DNA of 64,000 nucleotides from Bradyrhizobium diazoefficiens (GCF_016616235.1 NZ_CP067100.1:2105001-2169000); one strand, 5' to 3'. Shown: positions 1-8,950, counted from the first letter of the stretch. A program made the numbers and translations. Notes: a model not told the origin generated them from the sequence alone.

Positions 1-294
1 AACCACGCGCAGCATGTCCTTGAAGCGCGCCATGGTCTGCCGCGACCAGTCGGTCGGGCTCGCGAGCCGCGCCCTGTAGGCGGGGCTGTCGAGCACGTCG
101 AGCGTCGCGGTCGAATAGAGGCAGAGATATTTGGGATTGGCCGCATGCGCGACATAGCGCCGCGCTTCCAGGAATCCCTCGATCGCAACGCGCTCTTCCA
201 AGTGCTCGCGATCATACCAGCGGTTGAAATCGGCTTCATCTGAAACGTCAATGTTCATCGACGTCAGCAGCATGCCTTTCCCGGCGAGCGGCAT
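1..294 (-). CDS. Dimeric alpha-beta barrel (DUF4286/EthD-like) protein, partial
   Basis: The first 98 codons are visible and the 3' end lies beyond the window edge. The ATG at 294 follows the pip stop codon by 12 bases on the same strand, so the gene is probably the last visible member of the pqq transcript. The sequence has an early NIDVSDEADFNRWYDREHLE stretch. That Trp-Tyr-Asp-x-x-His pattern is common in small dimeric alpha-beta barrel proteins of the EthD/DUF4286 type. No catalytic role can be assigned. A link to PQQ is suggested only by position. Confidence 0.6.
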   Translation of the reverse strand, partial: MPLAGKGMLLTSMNIDVSDEADFNRWYDREHLEERVAIEGFLEARRYVAHAANPKYLCLYSTATLDVLDSPAYRARLASPTDWSRQTMARFKDMLRVV

Positions 295-306
295 TGTTCT
301 TGTCCT

Positions 307-1293
307 TTATCGCGCGGTCTTCGAAGCCAAGTCCGCGATCGACTTCATGACCGCGTCCCTCACGCCGCCATCATAGAGCGAATGCCCGGCCTCTTCCACG
401 ATGCGAATCTCGGAACCCGGCCAAACTTTCGCAAGCCGCTCGGATGTTTCGGGCGGACACAACAGATCGTAGCGGCCCTGCACGATGATACCGGGTATGC
501 CTTCGAGCCTTCCCGCGTTCCGCAACAGCTGGTCTTCGCTCATGAAGGAGTCGTCGACGAAATAATGCGCCTCCATGAACGGCGCCGCCGGCAGCGTGCG
601 CCAGACGTTCAGCGAAGCGAGGTCCAGCCGCGTCTTTGCCGCCTTGTGCTCCGACAGGGCGCGCTCGGTGTCGTGCCAGGCCCGCGCTGCGGGGCCATGC
701 ACCGCCGGATCGGCATCGAGGATGCGGCGCCAATAGGCGTCCACCGGATGCGCGCGCTCTTCGGGCGGCAGCACGCTCAGGAAATCCTCGTAAAGCGCAG
801 GATAGAATTGCGACAGGCGCGAGGTGAAAGCGGTCTCGACTTCCGCCCGCGTGCCGAGAAAAGTTGCGCGCAGCGCGATGCCGGCGACGCGCTCGGGATG
901 GGCCTCTGCATAGGCCAGCGCCAGCGTCGCGCCCCAGGAGCCGCCGACCACCATCCAGCGTTCGAAACCGAATTTTTCGCGGATCTTCTCCATGTCTGCG
1001 ATCAGATGCGCCGTCGTATTGTGCTCGCGCGATCCCTTCGGACGGCTGCGGCCGCAGCCACGCTGGTCGAACAGCACCGCGCAGAAGCGATCGGGATCGA
1101 ACAGCCGGCGATGGTCGGGCTGGCAGCCGCTGCCCGGCCCGCCATGCAGATAGATCGCCGGGATTCCGTCGGCACGGCCGACGCTTTCGACATAGAGTTC
1201 GTGGCCGTCGCCGACGTCGAGCATGTCGGAGGTCAGCGGCGCAAAGGGATCGGCGCGCTTGACCGCTGCGGCCGCGTCGGCGTCAGGCGTCAT
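307..1293 (-). CDS. pip: Proline iminopeptidase (alpha/beta hydrolase, family S33)
   Basis: The enzyme is predicted to release an N-terminal proline from peptides in the cytoplasm. The protein has 328 residues, normal for the family. It shows HGGPG at residues 50-54 (oxyanion loop), the nucleophile motif GGSWG at 117-121 with Ser119, an acid in GRYDLLCP and a catalytic His in EEAGHSLYD near the C-terminus. The ATG at 1293 is chosen because it gives the family N-terminus. A longer reading from 1431 would lie inside pqqE. The start overlaps the pqqE stop by 11 bases, so the two are probably translationally coupled. This places a proline-directed peptidase at the end of a PQQ operon that shows no pqqF/pqqG peptidase in the window. 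Confidence 0.88.
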   Translation of the reverse strand: MTPDADAAAAVKRADPFAPLTSDMLDVGDGHELYVESVGRADGIPAIYLHGGPGSGCQPDHRRLFDPDRFCAVLFDQRGCGRSRPKGSREHNTTAHLIADMEKIREKFGFERWMVVGGSWGATLALAYAEAHPERVAGIALRATFLGTRAEVETAFTSRLSQFYPALYEDFLSVLPPEERAHPVDAYWRRILDADPAVHGPAARAWHDTERALSEHKAAKTRLDLASLNVWRTLPAAPFMEAHYFVDDSFMSEDQLLRNAGRLEGIPGIIVQGRYDLLCPPETSERLAKVWPGSEIRIVEEAGHSLYDGGVRDAVMKSIADLASKTAR

Positions 1294-2476
1294 TCCCGGA
1301 TTCCAGAGTGCCGCCGGCGAAATTGCGATAGAGGAAGCGGCTGGTCTCGCCCTCGGCCTCGGCTTCCGCCTGCTTGAAGATGGTCTCGTGCAGCGGCGAC
1401 AGCGCGCAGGCCGGATCGGTGTTGGCGGCATCGCCCGTCAGCGCAAAGGCCTGGCAGCGACAGCCGCCGAAATCGATCTCGCGGAATTCGCAAGACTTGC
1501 ACGGCTCCTTCATCCAGCCGGTGCCGCGATAGCGGTTGAAGGCGTCGGAGTTCTGCCAGATCCAGGCGATCGAGTGGTTGGAGCGCACGGACAGGAAGTC
1601 GAGCCCGGTGATGCTCTCGGCGGCGTGACAGGGCAGCACCTTGCCGGCGGGCGAGATGTTGAAAAACTGCCGGCCCCAGCCGCCCATGCACTTCTTCGGC
1701 CGCAGCGCGTAATAGTCCGGCACGACGTAGTCGATGGTCAGCCGGCCCTTGAGCCGCTCGCGCGCCTCCTCGACGAGGCGGGTGCACTCATCTAACTGCG
1801 CCACCGTCGGCATCAGCGCGGCACGGTTCTTCAGCGCCCAGCCGTAATACTGCACATTGGCGACCTCGAGCCGGTCGGCGTCGAGATCGAGCGACATCTG
1901 GATGATATCAGGCAGCTGGTGCAGGTTCTGCCGGTGCATCACCGCATTCACGGTGAGCGGCAGATCGAGCTCGCGCGTCCATTTCGCCACTTCGAGCTTC
2001 TTGCGGTGGCCGCCCTTGTAGCCGGCGACGCGGTCGGCGAGGCCTTCCTCGATGCCTTGAAAGCTGATCTGCACATGGCAGAGCCCGGCATCAGCCAGCG
2101 CGCTGAGCTTCTCGCGTGTCAGCAGCACGGCCGACGTGATCAGGTTGGTGTAGAGCCCGGCGTCGCTGGCATGCTTGACCAGCTCGACGAGATCCTTCCG
2201 CGCCGTCGGCTCGCCGCCGGAGAAATGCACCTGGAGCACGCCGATCTCGGCGAGCTCGGTCAAGACCTTCTTCCACTCGTCCGTGGTCAGCTCCTTGGCC
2301 GAGCGGTCGAGCTCGACCGGGTTGGAGCAATAGGGGCATTGCAGTGGGCAGCGATGGGTGATCTCGAGCAGCACCGCGAGCGGAATGCCGAACGTCTCCG
2401 CCGTCGAGCGGCTCTTCTCCAGCACCGCGAGGCTGTCGCCAACATCAGGCGAAACATTGCCGAGCACATCGCTCAT
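1283..2476 (-). CDS. pqqE: PqqA peptide cyclase PqqE (radical SAM)
   Basis: PqqE is known to form the carbon-carbon bond between the Glu and Tyr side chains of PqqA, the first step of PQQ synthesis, using S-adenosylmethionine and iron-sulfur clusters. The 397-residue protein has the radical SAM motif HRCPLQCPYC with Cys43, Cys47 and Cys50, then the GGEPTARKDL strand. A C-terminal SPASM region has PCHAAE and a Cys-rich CKSCEFREIDFGGCRC stretch that binds auxiliary clusters. The start codon overlaps the pqqD stop by 4 bases, which indicates coupled translation. Confidence 0.97.
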   Translation of the reverse strand: MSDVLGNVSPDVGDSLAVLEKSRSTAETFGIPLAVLLEITHRCPLQCPYCSNPVELDRSAKELTTDEWKKVLTELAEIGVLQVHFSGGEPTARKDLVELVKHASDAGLYTNLITSAVLLTREKLSALADAGLCHVQISFQGIEEGLADRVAGYKGGHRKKLEVAKWTRELDLPLTVNAVMHRQNLHQLPDIIQMSLDLDADRLEVANVQYYGWALKNRAALMPTVAQLDECTRLVEEARERLKGRLTIDYVVPDYYALRPKKCMGGWGRQFFNISPAGKVLPCHAAESITGLDFLSVRSNHSIAWIWQNSDAFNRYRGTGWMKEPCKSCEFREIDFGGCRCQAFALTGDAANTDPACALSPLHETIFKQAEAEAEGETSRFLYRNFAGGTLESGNDA

Positions 2477-2784
2477 GACGTCTTCTCCCGGGCTTCCGTG
2501 AGAAAGCCCTTATCGGCGAGATCCTGCAGCATGACGATCACGTCGGCGAGGATCGCTTCGCGTGGCGCGGCGTATTTCGCCGCCAGCTGGTCCGCGACAT
2601 CGCCGACATTGCGCTCGCCGTTGCAGAGCTGCAAGACCTCGACTGCAATCTCGTCCGGCGCCAGCACCCGTTCCGGCGCCAGGATCACCCAGACTTTCCG
2701 CGTCTCGTCATATTTGAGCTTGGCATGCCGCGGCAGCACGGGGCGGCTTGCCTCGCTGACGCTGATGTTCCGCGGCCCGGCCAT
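2473..2784 (-). CDS. pqqD: PQQ biosynthesis peptide chaperone PqqD
   Basis: PqqD binds the PqqA precursor peptide and presents it to PqqE. The protein has 103 residues, with a short variable head followed by the typical core: a KLKYDETRKVWVILAPERV strand region, a helix with VEVLQLCNGERNV and a C-terminal winged-helix-like part ending DLADKGFLTEA. It lies between pqqC and pqqE, 12 bases after pqqC and overlapping pqqE by 4 bases. The identification rests on both sequence and position. Confidence 0.95.
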   Translation of the reverse strand: MAGPRNISVSEASRPVLPRHAKLKYDETRKVWVILAPERVLAPDEIAVEVLQLCNGERNVGDVADQLAAKYAAPREAILADVIVMLQDLADKGFLTEAREKTS

Positions 2785-2796
2785 TGCTCTTGTCCC

Positions 2797-3591
2797 TCAA
2801 CTCGCTTTGGGCACGAACGCGCCCGGTGGAATGTGGCGCTCGACATAGGCATGGTACAGCGCGTCGAGCTGTACCCACAGCACGTTGGTCTTGAAGATCA
2901 GTGCATTGCACACAAGCGCGCGCTGCTCGGGCGTCGTGGCATGCGCCTTGACATAGTCGAGCGCAAAGCCGGCATCGCGGGGCGCTTGCGCGAGGCGGCG
3001 CTTGAAGTAGCTCATGATGTCAGGATTGACGAAGTCGTAATGCTCCAGCATGCCGGAGATGCGCTCCTCGTGCAGGTTCGGCGCGAACAGCTCTGTGAGC
3101 GAGGACGCGATCGCCTCCAGCGGGCTTTTTTCGCGGCAGAAATGCACATAGGCCTCCACCGCGAAGCGCGTCGCCGGCAAGATGCCTTCGGTCGATTCCA
3201 CGTAAGCCGTGTCGAGCCCGAGGCCTTCGGTCAGCTTCAGCCAGCGCTCGATGCCGCCCTCGCTGCCGATATCACCGTCATGGTCCTCGATGCGGTGGCG
3301 CCATTCCAGCCGCGTGGCGCGGTCGCGGAAGCGCGAGATCACGACCGCATCCTTGATCGGGATCGTGCTCTGGTAATAGTAGCGGTTCAGCGCCCAGGCC
3401 TGCACCTGGCCCTTGTTCAGCTTGCCGCCATGCAGCAGCTTATGAAACGGATGCAGGCTGTGATAGCGCGTCGCGCCGATGTGGCGCAGCGTCGCCTCCA
3501 GCTCCTCGGCGGAGTTGAGCGTGATGTCCTTGCCGATCGAAAGTGCAGTCATTCCAGTCAGGGTCTTGCCAGTCAGTGACGCTGCATTCAC
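2797..3591 (-). CDS. pqqC: Pyrroloquinoline-quinone synthase PqqC
   Basis: PqqC catalyses the last step of PQQ formation, a cofactor-free ring closure and eight-electron oxidation with oxygen. The 264-residue reading starts at a GTG at 3591 that overlaps the pqqB stop by 4 bases. An internal ATG at 3552 would give 251 residues, closer to the usual length, so the true start is open. Family residues are visible in RYHSLHPFHKLLHGGKLNKG and in the RYYYQ helix. The fold is the haem-oxygenase-like helical bundle. Confidence 0.96.
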   Translation of the reverse strand: MNAASLTGKTLTGMTALSIGKDITLNSAEELEATLRHIGATRYHSLHPFHKLLHGGKLNKGQVQAWALNRYYYQSTIPIKDAVVISRFRDRATRLEWRHRIEDHDGDIGSEGGIERWLKLTEGLGLDTAYVESTEGILPATRFAVEAYVHFCREKSPLEAIASSLTELFAPNLHEERISGMLEHYDFVNPDIMSYFKRRLAQAPRDAGFALDYVKAHATTPEQRALVCNALIFKTNVLWVQLDALYHAYVERHIPPGAFVPKAS

Positions 3592-4517
3592 AGCACGATC
3601 TCCGTTCCGTCAGCGGGTATCTGCCAGCCGGCCGCCTCAACGGCCTTGTGCTCAGGCGTATCAGGCAGCAGCGCCGGATTCGAGTTATTGATATGCAGAA
3701 ACATCTTCCTGTCGAGTGTGAGGTCGGCGAGCCGCGCGATGACGCCGTCGTCGCCGGACATCGCGATATGGCCCATGCTCTTGCCGGTCTTGTGGCCGAG
3801 CCCGGCCCGGACCATCTCGTCGTCCTGCCAGACCGTGCCGTCGAAGAACACCAGCGCAGCGCCATCGATCTCGGCCTTGAGCGCGTCGGTCACCTCGGCG
3901 CAGGCGGCGATGAAATAGAAGCACTTGCCGGTCGATTTGTCCGTGACCTTCAGGCCCAGCGTATCGCCGTCGCCGCTCTCGCCGCCGGGATGCGCCTTGC
4001 CTTCGAGATACCAGGCCGACTTGCCCGGTACTGCGAACGGCAGCACTTCCAGGCCTGAGCGCGCGCCATCCGGCAATCGCGGCTCGAACGGCTCGCCGAT
4101 AGCGATCGGCTGCCGCCGCACGTTCTTTTCATTCAGCACGTTGAAGATGCTGTTGCTCTTCAGGATCGCCAGCACCTTCTCATGCGCGTACACCGTAAAG
4201 GGCGAGCCCTCGCGCATCGACAGCAGGCCCGCCACCGCGTCCACTTCGCCATTGGTCAGGATCACGCCTGCAACAGGCGTATGGCGCAGCGCGCCCGCCT
4301 TCGGATGCAACTGCGGCGTCGCATTCAACTGCTGACGAAGGTCGGGGGAGGCGTTGATCAGGAACCAGTGCTCGCCATCGCCGCTGAAGGCGACCGAGGC
4401 CTGGGTTCGATAAAGCTCATGTCCGCGGCTACGTGCCGCCCGGCAGCCCTCACACCCGCAATTCCATTGCGGGACTCCGCCGCCAGCCCCGGCGCCCAGG
4501 ACGACGACGCGCAGCAT
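3588..4517 (-). CDS. pqqB: PQQ biosynthesis protein PqqB (metallo-beta-lactamase fold)
   Basis: PqqB is the hydroxylase-type enzyme thought to act on the excised Glu-Tyr intermediate before PqqC. The 309-residue protein opens with LGAGAGGGVPQWNCGCEGC, the typical glycine-rich start and zinc-binding Cys cluster. The usual HxHxDH metal motif of the fold is altered to LTNGEVDAVAGLL, as is usual for PqqB. It is followed without a gap by pqqC (GTGA overlap) and is preceded by a 133-base spacer after pqqA. Confidence 0.96.
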   Translation of the reverse strand: MLRVVVLGAGAGGGVPQWNCGCEGCRAARSRGHELYRTQASVAFSGDGEHWFLINASPDLRQQLNATPQLHPKAGALRHTPVAGVILTNGEVDAVAGLLSMREGSPFTVYAHEKVLAILKSNSIFNVLNEKNVRRQPIAIGEPFEPRLPDGARSGLEVLPFAVPGKSAWYLEGKAHPGGESGDGDTLGLKVTDKSTGKCFYFIAACAEVTDALKAEIDGAALVFFDGTVWQDDEMVRAGLGHKTGKSMGHIAMSGDDGVIARLADLTLDRKMFLHINNSNPALLPDTPEHKAVEAAGWQIPADGTEIVL

Positions 4518-4650
4518 GTTACGTCTCCTGGAGGCAATCTCGCGAGGTGGACCTCACGCCGACACGATTTCGGTCGACAAAGTTTTTGTCTTCCGGACAT
4601 GCATCGTGACCGAAAGATCCACCTGCGCAGAACGCAAACTCACCAACCGC

Positions 4651-4731
4651 TTACTTGCGGGTGGCGCTCACATACATGTTGATTTCCATGCCGCAAGGCA
4701 CTTCGACGATCTTCGGGGCTTTCCAGGCCAT
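4651..4731 (-). CDS. pqqA: PQQ precursor peptide PqqA
   Basis: This 26-residue ribosomal peptide is the precursor of the redox cofactor PQQ. The start at 4731 gives MAWKAPKIVEVPCGMEINMY followed by VSATRK. Glu16 and Tyr20 sit in the conserved E-x-x-x-Y spacing and become the PQQ skeleton. A GGAGAG ribosome binding site lies 7 bases ahead of the ATG. It is the first gene of the pqqABCDE-pip transcript. The gap of 133 bases before pqqB fits the usual need for more peptide than enzyme. Confidence 0.96.
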   Translation of the reverse strand: MAWKAPKIVEVPCGMEINMYVSATRK

Positions 4732-4978
4732 TTTGGCTCTCCATTTTCGCGAATTCGGACGTATCCGCCCAAGCGTTAAAGTAATGCGGATGCAAAACTT
4801 CGCCAGTGAAATTTTCCCGAGAATGCATATGTTGCGCCGCGAAACGACGCCGGAACATCGCCTCAAGGGGACGCTGCCTTGCGCGTGGCGCATTCGGTCG
4901 TGAACCCTGTCCTGATAAAGCAGTTGTGAGTGCCGTGCAGCTTTCAATCCGGTACAGGCGACCCAATTGGACCTCGTG

Positions 4979-5236
4979 ATGCCCAGATACTTCTTCAACA
5001 CCCGCATCGGCGACGAACTGATCGTGGATCCTGACGGAGAGGATTTGCGCAATCCCGATCGCGCCTGGGAGGTCGCCCGCCAGATGATCCTGGAGGTGCT
5101 GAAATCCGAGGGCACCCAGCCGGCGCTGCTGGAGGCGGTCATCGAGGTGACCGACGACGACGGGGAGATCGTGCTGGAGTTCCCGTTCACCGAAGCCCTG
5201 CTGGACATACCGGACCAGTCCGCGACACGGCATTAG
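4979..5236 (+). CDS. DUF6894 family small protein
   Basis: The 85-residue protein begins MPRYFFNTRIGDELIVDPDG, the N-terminal signature of a rhizobial family of short proteins of unknown function (DUF6894). The family usually shows PRYFF, a central G-x-x-D-x-x-G-x-x-L and one long amphipathic helix, all present here. An upstream ATG at 4967 is possible, but the family starts at MPRYFF. It is divergent from pqqA, with about 250 bases between, so the two promoters probably share this spacer. No function can be given. Confidence 0.75.
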   Translation: MPRYFFNTRIGDELIVDPDGEDLRNPDRAWEVARQMILEVLKSEGTQPALLEAVIEVTDDDGEIVLEFPFTEALLDIPDQSATRH

Positions 5237-5266
5237 AGGCCCCAAAGCCAACCGCGAGCGGGTGCT

Positions 5267-5424
5267 CATCTCTCCCCGGTGGGGAGAGGTCGGATTGCGC
5301 CTGGCGATGCGAAGCATCGTCCAGTGCAATCCGGGTGAGGGGCCGCAGCGTACAGTGAAACCGCAACCCCTCACCCGGATCGCATCTTCGATGCGCTCCG
5401 ACCTCTCCCTACGGGAGAGGTGAA
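5267..5424. repeat. Intergenic palindromic repeat, family A
   Basis: A long imperfect inverted repeat starts with a GGGGAGAGGTCGGATTGCG arm and ends with the matching CGACCTCTCCC arm, with smaller hairpins between. A second copy lies at 16859-16992 and a short partial one at 39629-39658. It would fold in RNA and may also act as a terminator for the short gene before it. Confidence 0.85.
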
Positions 5425-5502
5425 CCACCTTCGCCCCTGCGAAATCCGCATGGCTTTGCCGCGTTCCCGGCGCTAAAAGACGCCGGTCACACGGAGCAAG
5501 CC

Positions 5503-6903
5503 ATGCAAGACCTCTGGCGCCTGTCGGCCGCCGACCTCGCCACTCTCATCAAATCCAGGAAGGTGTCTGCCCGGGAAGCCGCCAAGGCCGGCCTCGACCG
5601 CCTCGACGCCGTCAATCCCAAACTCAACGCCGTGATCGACCACCGGCCCGACGACGTATTCAAGCAGGCTGACGCGGTCGACGCCGCCATTGCGCGGGGC
5701 GAGGACCCCGGCGTGCTCACCGGCGTGCCCGTCACCATCAAGGCCAATGTCGACCAGGAAGGCTTTGCCACCACCAATGGCCTCAAACTCCAGCGCGATT
5801 TGATCGCGCGCGAGGACAATCCGGTCGTCGCCAATTTCCGCAAAGCCGGCGCCATTCTCCTTGGCCGCACCAATTGCCCGGCCTTCTCCTATCGCTGGTT
5901 CACCACCAACCTGGTCCATGGCGACACCAAGAACCCGCGCGATGCGTTGCTGACGCCGGGCGGCTCGTCCGGCGGGGCCGGCTCGGCGGTCGCGGCCGGC
6001 ATCGGCCATATCGCCCACGGCACCGACATTGCGGGCTCGATCCGTTATCCCGCCTATGCCTGCGGCGTGCACGGCCTGCGCCCCACGCTCGGCCGCATTC
6101 CCGCTTTCAACCCCGCGCTGCCGGAGCGTCCGATCGGGCCGCAGATCATGGCGGTTTCGGGCCCGCTGGCGCGCACCGTCAACGATTTGCGCATCTCGCT
6201 CGCAGCAATGTCGGCCCGCGATATCCGCGATCCCTGGTTCGTGCCGGTGCCGCTGGACGGCCCCGCAAAGCCCAAGCGGGCCGCGCTCTGCCTCAATCCG
6301 AACGGCCTTGCGACCAGGCCCGAGGTGCAAGCGGCGGTGAGCGATGCCGGCAAGCGCCTCGAGCGCGCCGGCTGGACCGTGGAGGTGATCGACGACACCC
6401 CGCCGATGCGCGAGGCCGTCGAGTGGCAAATCAAGCTCTGGCTCGGCGACGGCTACGAGGCGCAGCTCGAGATGGCCGAGCGCGAAGGCGATCCCGGTGC
6501 GCTGGCGTGCCTGCGCGGTAACCGCAGCAGGGTGGCGCCAATGGACCAGGCCAATTACGCCAAGGCGCTGACCCGAAGAGCCACGCTGACGCGCGATTGG
6601 ATGTTGTTCTTCGAGAAATATGCGGTGCTGCTGACGCCGGTCTCCGCCGAGCTGCCGTTCCCCGATCAGCTCGATCGCAAGGACGAGGCCTCCTTCAAGC
6701 GGGTCTGGGAGGCGCAGCTGCCGCAGATCGCGATTCCCTTCATGGGCCTACCAGGCCTCGTGGTCTCCACCGGCCTCGTCGGCAAGGCGCCGGTCGGCGT
6801 GCACATCGTGTCCGGCCGCTATCGCGAGGACCTTTGTCTCCTCGCAGGCGAGGCGATCGAGGCGGGCGGCGTGCCGCCGTCGCCGATCGATCCCGTGGGT
6901 TAG
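5503..6903 (+). CDS. Amidase (amidase signature family)
   Basis: The protein is predicted to hydrolyse a carboxylic acid amide in the cytoplasm. The substrate is not known. Its 466 residues carry the Ser-Ser-Lys triad of the family: Lys80 in VPVTIK, Ser155/156 in PGGSSGGAGS and nucleophile Ser179 in GTDIAGSIRYP. The glycine-rich signature and length are typical. The glutathione peroxidase gene starts 2 bases after its stop, which suggests a short operon, though the two functions have no obvious link. Confidence 0.9.
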   Translation: MQDLWRLSAADLATLIKSRKVSAREAAKAGLDRLDAVNPKLNAVIDHRPDDVFKQADAVDAAIARGEDPGVLTGVPVTIKANVDQEGFATTNGLKLQRDLIAREDNPVVANFRKAGAILLGRTNCPAFSYRWFTTNLVHGDTKNPRDALLTPGGSSGGAGSAVAAGIGHIAHGTDIAGSIRYPAYACGVHGLRPTLGRIPAFNPALPERPIGPQIMAVSGPLARTVNDLRISLAAMSARDIRDPWFVPVPLDGPAKPKRAALCLNPNGLATRPEVQAAVSDAGKRLERAGWTVEVIDDTPPMREAVEWQIKLWLGDGYEAQLEMAEREGDPGALACLRGNRSRVAPMDQANYAKALTRRATLTRDWMLFFEKYAVLLTPVSAELPFPDQLDRKDEASFKRVWEAQLPQIAIPFMGLPGLVVSTGLVGKAPVGVHIVSGRYREDLCLLAGEAIEAGGVPPSPIDPVG

Positions 6904-6905
6904 CG

Positions 6906-7382
6906 ATGTCTGTCATCTACCACTTCAAGGCCAACTCGCTTGCCGGCGAGGAGGTGCCGATGCGCCGCTTCGAGGGACAGGTGCTGCTGATCGTCAACAC
7001 CGCGAGCAAATGCGGCTTCACGCCGCAATATCGCGGGCTCGAAGATCTGCACCGCGATCTGTCGCCGCGCGGCTTCTCGGTGCTCGGCTTTCCCTGCAAT
7101 CAGTTCGGCGCGCAGGAGCCGGGGCAGGCGAGCGAGATCCAGGCGTTCTGCTCGACCAATTATGACGTGACCTTTCCGCTGTTCGAGAAGATCGACGTCA
7201 ACGGACCGAAAGCGCATCCTCTGTATGAGTACCTGAAGCGCCAGCAATCCGGCCTGCTCGGTTCGTCCATCAAATGGAATTTCACCAAATTCCTGGTGAA
7301 CCGTGCCGGCCGAGTGATCGCGCGCTACGCGCCGACCGCGCGGCCCGAGGGCCTGCGCAATCAAATCGAAACACTGTTGTGA
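6906..7382 (+). CDS. Glutathione peroxidase family thiol peroxidase (BtuE-like)
   Basis: The 158-residue protein should reduce hydrogen peroxide or lipid peroxides. Peroxidatic Cys36 is in NTASKCGFTPQY, Gln66 in FPCNQFG and Trp124-Asn125 in KWNFTKFLV, giving the family tetrad. Cys82 in FCSTNYDVTFP matches the resolving Cys of bacterial BtuE-type enzymes, so thioredoxin rather than glutathione may be the reductant. The ATG at 6906 is chosen because it gives a normal N-terminus 2 bases after the amidase stop. Translational coupling is likely. Confidence 0.93.
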   Translation: MSVIYHFKANSLAGEEVPMRRFEGQVLLIVNTASKCGFTPQYRGLEDLHRDLSPRGFSVLGFPCNQFGAQEPGQASEIQAFCSTNYDVTFPLFEKIDVNGPKAHPLYEYLKRQQSGLLGSSIKWNFTKFLVNRAGRVIARYAPTARPEGLRNQIETLL

Positions 7383-7393
7383 GCGAGACAATC

Positions 7394-7636
7394 ATGAGCG
7401 ACGAATTTCCCGACCGCCTGTCGGTCGATCCGAACAGCCCCTATTACAACGCGGACATCCTGGCGCGCGATGTCGGCATCCGCTTCAAGGGTATCGAGAA
7501 GACCAATGTCGAGGAATACTGCATCAGCGAAGGCTGGGTCCGCGTCACCGCCGGCAACGCCAAGGACCGCCACGGCAACCCGCTGACCATCAAGGTGCAT
7601 GGCCCGGTGGAGCCGTATTTTCGGGACAAGAAGTAA
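7394..7636 (+). CDS. DUF3297 family protein
   Basis: The 80-residue protein begins MSDEFPDRLSVDPNSPYYNA, the hallmark start of DUF3297, a small soluble family of unknown function common in Proteobacteria. It ends at PVEPYFRDKK, as family members do. It follows the peroxidase by 11 bases on the same strand and is probably in the same transcript. No enzymatic motif is visible. Confidence 0.88.
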   Translation: MSDEFPDRLSVDPNSPYYNADILARDVGIRFKGIEKTNVEEYCISEGWVRVTAGNAKDRHGNPLTIKVHGPVEPYFRDKK

Positions 7637-7667
7637 TTTGAGCTGAGCGCGCGCCGCGAGGTGCGCC

Positions 7668-7751
7668 GTCGTGCCCGAGCTTGTCCCGGGCATCCACGTT
7701 CTTCGAGGCGGCCAAGACGTGGATGGCCGGGTCAAGCCCGGCCATGACGAG
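7668..7751. repeat. REP-type palindrome, family B (variant)
   Basis: Inverted arms read CATCCACGT and ACGTGGATG, inside a GCCGGGTCAAGCCCGGCCATGA hairpin-like end. It belongs to the same general family as the elements at 8987, 10363, 35597, 38563, 56907 and 62789, but with a diverged core. Confidence 0.75.
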
Positions 7752-7780
7752 ACGAGAGAGCCCGCGAGAAAGCCACCCCC

Positions 7781-8950
7781 ATGTCCGTCCGCATCGTCGA
7801 CGTCCGCGAGATCACCAAGCCGATCTCGTCCCCGATCCGCAACGCCTACATCGATTTCACCAAGATGACGACGAGCCTCGTCGCCGTCGTCACAGATGTG
7901 GTCCGCGAGGGAAAACGCGTCGTCGGCTACGGCTTCAACTCCAACGGCCGCTACGGGCAGGGCGGTCTGATCCGCGAGCGCTTTGCCGCACGCATCCTCG
8001 AAGCCGATCCGAAGTCGCTCTTGAATGCTTCCGGCGACAACCTCGACCCCGACAAGGTCTGGGGCGCGATGATGACCAACGAGAAGCCGGGCGGCCATGG
8101 CGAGCGCTCGGTCGCGGTCGGCACCATCGACATGGCGGTGTGGGATGCGGTGGCGAAGATCGCGGGCAAGCCGCTGTTTCGCCTGCTCGCCGAACGTCAC
8201 GGCGTCACCGCCGATCCGCGCGTGTTTGTCTACGCCGCCGGCGGCTATTACTATCCCGGCAAGGCTCTCTCGATGCTGCGGGCTGAGATGCGCGGCTATC
8301 TCGATCGCGGCTACAGCGTCGTGAAGATGAAGATCGGCGGCGCGCCAATTGAAGAAGACCGCACCCGCATCGAGGCGGTGCTGAAGGAGATCGGCAGGGA
8401 CGCGCAGCTCGCCGTCGACGCCAACGGCCGCTTCAATCTCGAGACCGGCATCGCCTACGCAAAAATGCTGCGCGACTATCCCTTGTTCTGGTACGAGGAG
8501 GCCGGCGATCCCCTCGACTACGCGCTGCAGGCCGCGCTCGCCGAATTCTATCCCGGCCCGATGGCGACAGGCGAGAATCTGTTCAGCCACCAGGACGCCC
8601 GCAACCTCATCCGCTACGGCGGCATGCGCCCCGACCGAGACTGGCTGCAATTCGACTGCGCGCTGTCCTACGGCCTGTGCGAATATCAGCGCACGCTGGA
8701 CGTCCTGAAGACCTACGGCTGGTCGCCCAGCCGCTGCATCCCGCATGGCGGCCACCAGATGTCGCTCAACATCGCAGCCGGCCTCGGCCTCGGCGGCAAC
8801 GAGAGCTACCCCGACCTGTTCCAGCCTTACGGCGGCTTCCCCGACGGCGTGCGCGTCGAGAACGGCCACATCACCATGCCGGATCTCCCCGGCATCGGCT
8901 TCGAGGGCAAGTCGGATCTCTACAAGGAGATGAAGGCGCTGGCGGAGTAG
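7781..8950 (+). CDS. tarD: D(-)-tartrate dehydratase (enolase superfamily)
   Basis: The enzyme is predicted to dehydrate D-tartrate to oxaloacetate using Mg2+. The 389-residue length matches the characterised Bradyrhizobium japonicum enzyme as I recall it. All of its reported catalytic residues fall at the expected numbers: Lys184 in the VKMK motif, metal ligands Asp213, Glu239 and Glu265, and general acid/base His322 in CIPHGGHQM. It stands alone between two repeat elements. No tartrate transporter or regulator is adjacent. Confidence 0.9.
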   Translation: MSVRIVDVREITKPISSPIRNAYIDFTKMTTSLVAVVTDVVREGKRVVGYGFNSNGRYGQGGLIRERFAARILEADPKSLLNASGDNLDPDKVWGAMMTNEKPGGHGERSVAVGTIDMAVWDAVAKIAGKPLFRLLAERHGVTADPRVFVYAAGGYYYPGKALSMLRAEMRGYLDRGYSVVKMKIGGAPIEEDRTRIEAVLKEIGRDAQLAVDANGRFNLETGIAYAKMLRDYPLFWYEEAGDPLDYALQAALAEFYPGPMATGENLFSHQDARNLIRYGGMRPDRDWLQFDCALSYGLCEYQRTLDVLKTYGWSPSRCIPHGGHQMSLNIAAGLGLGGNESYPDLFQPYGGFPDGVRVENGHITMPDLPGIGFEGKSDLYKEMKALAE

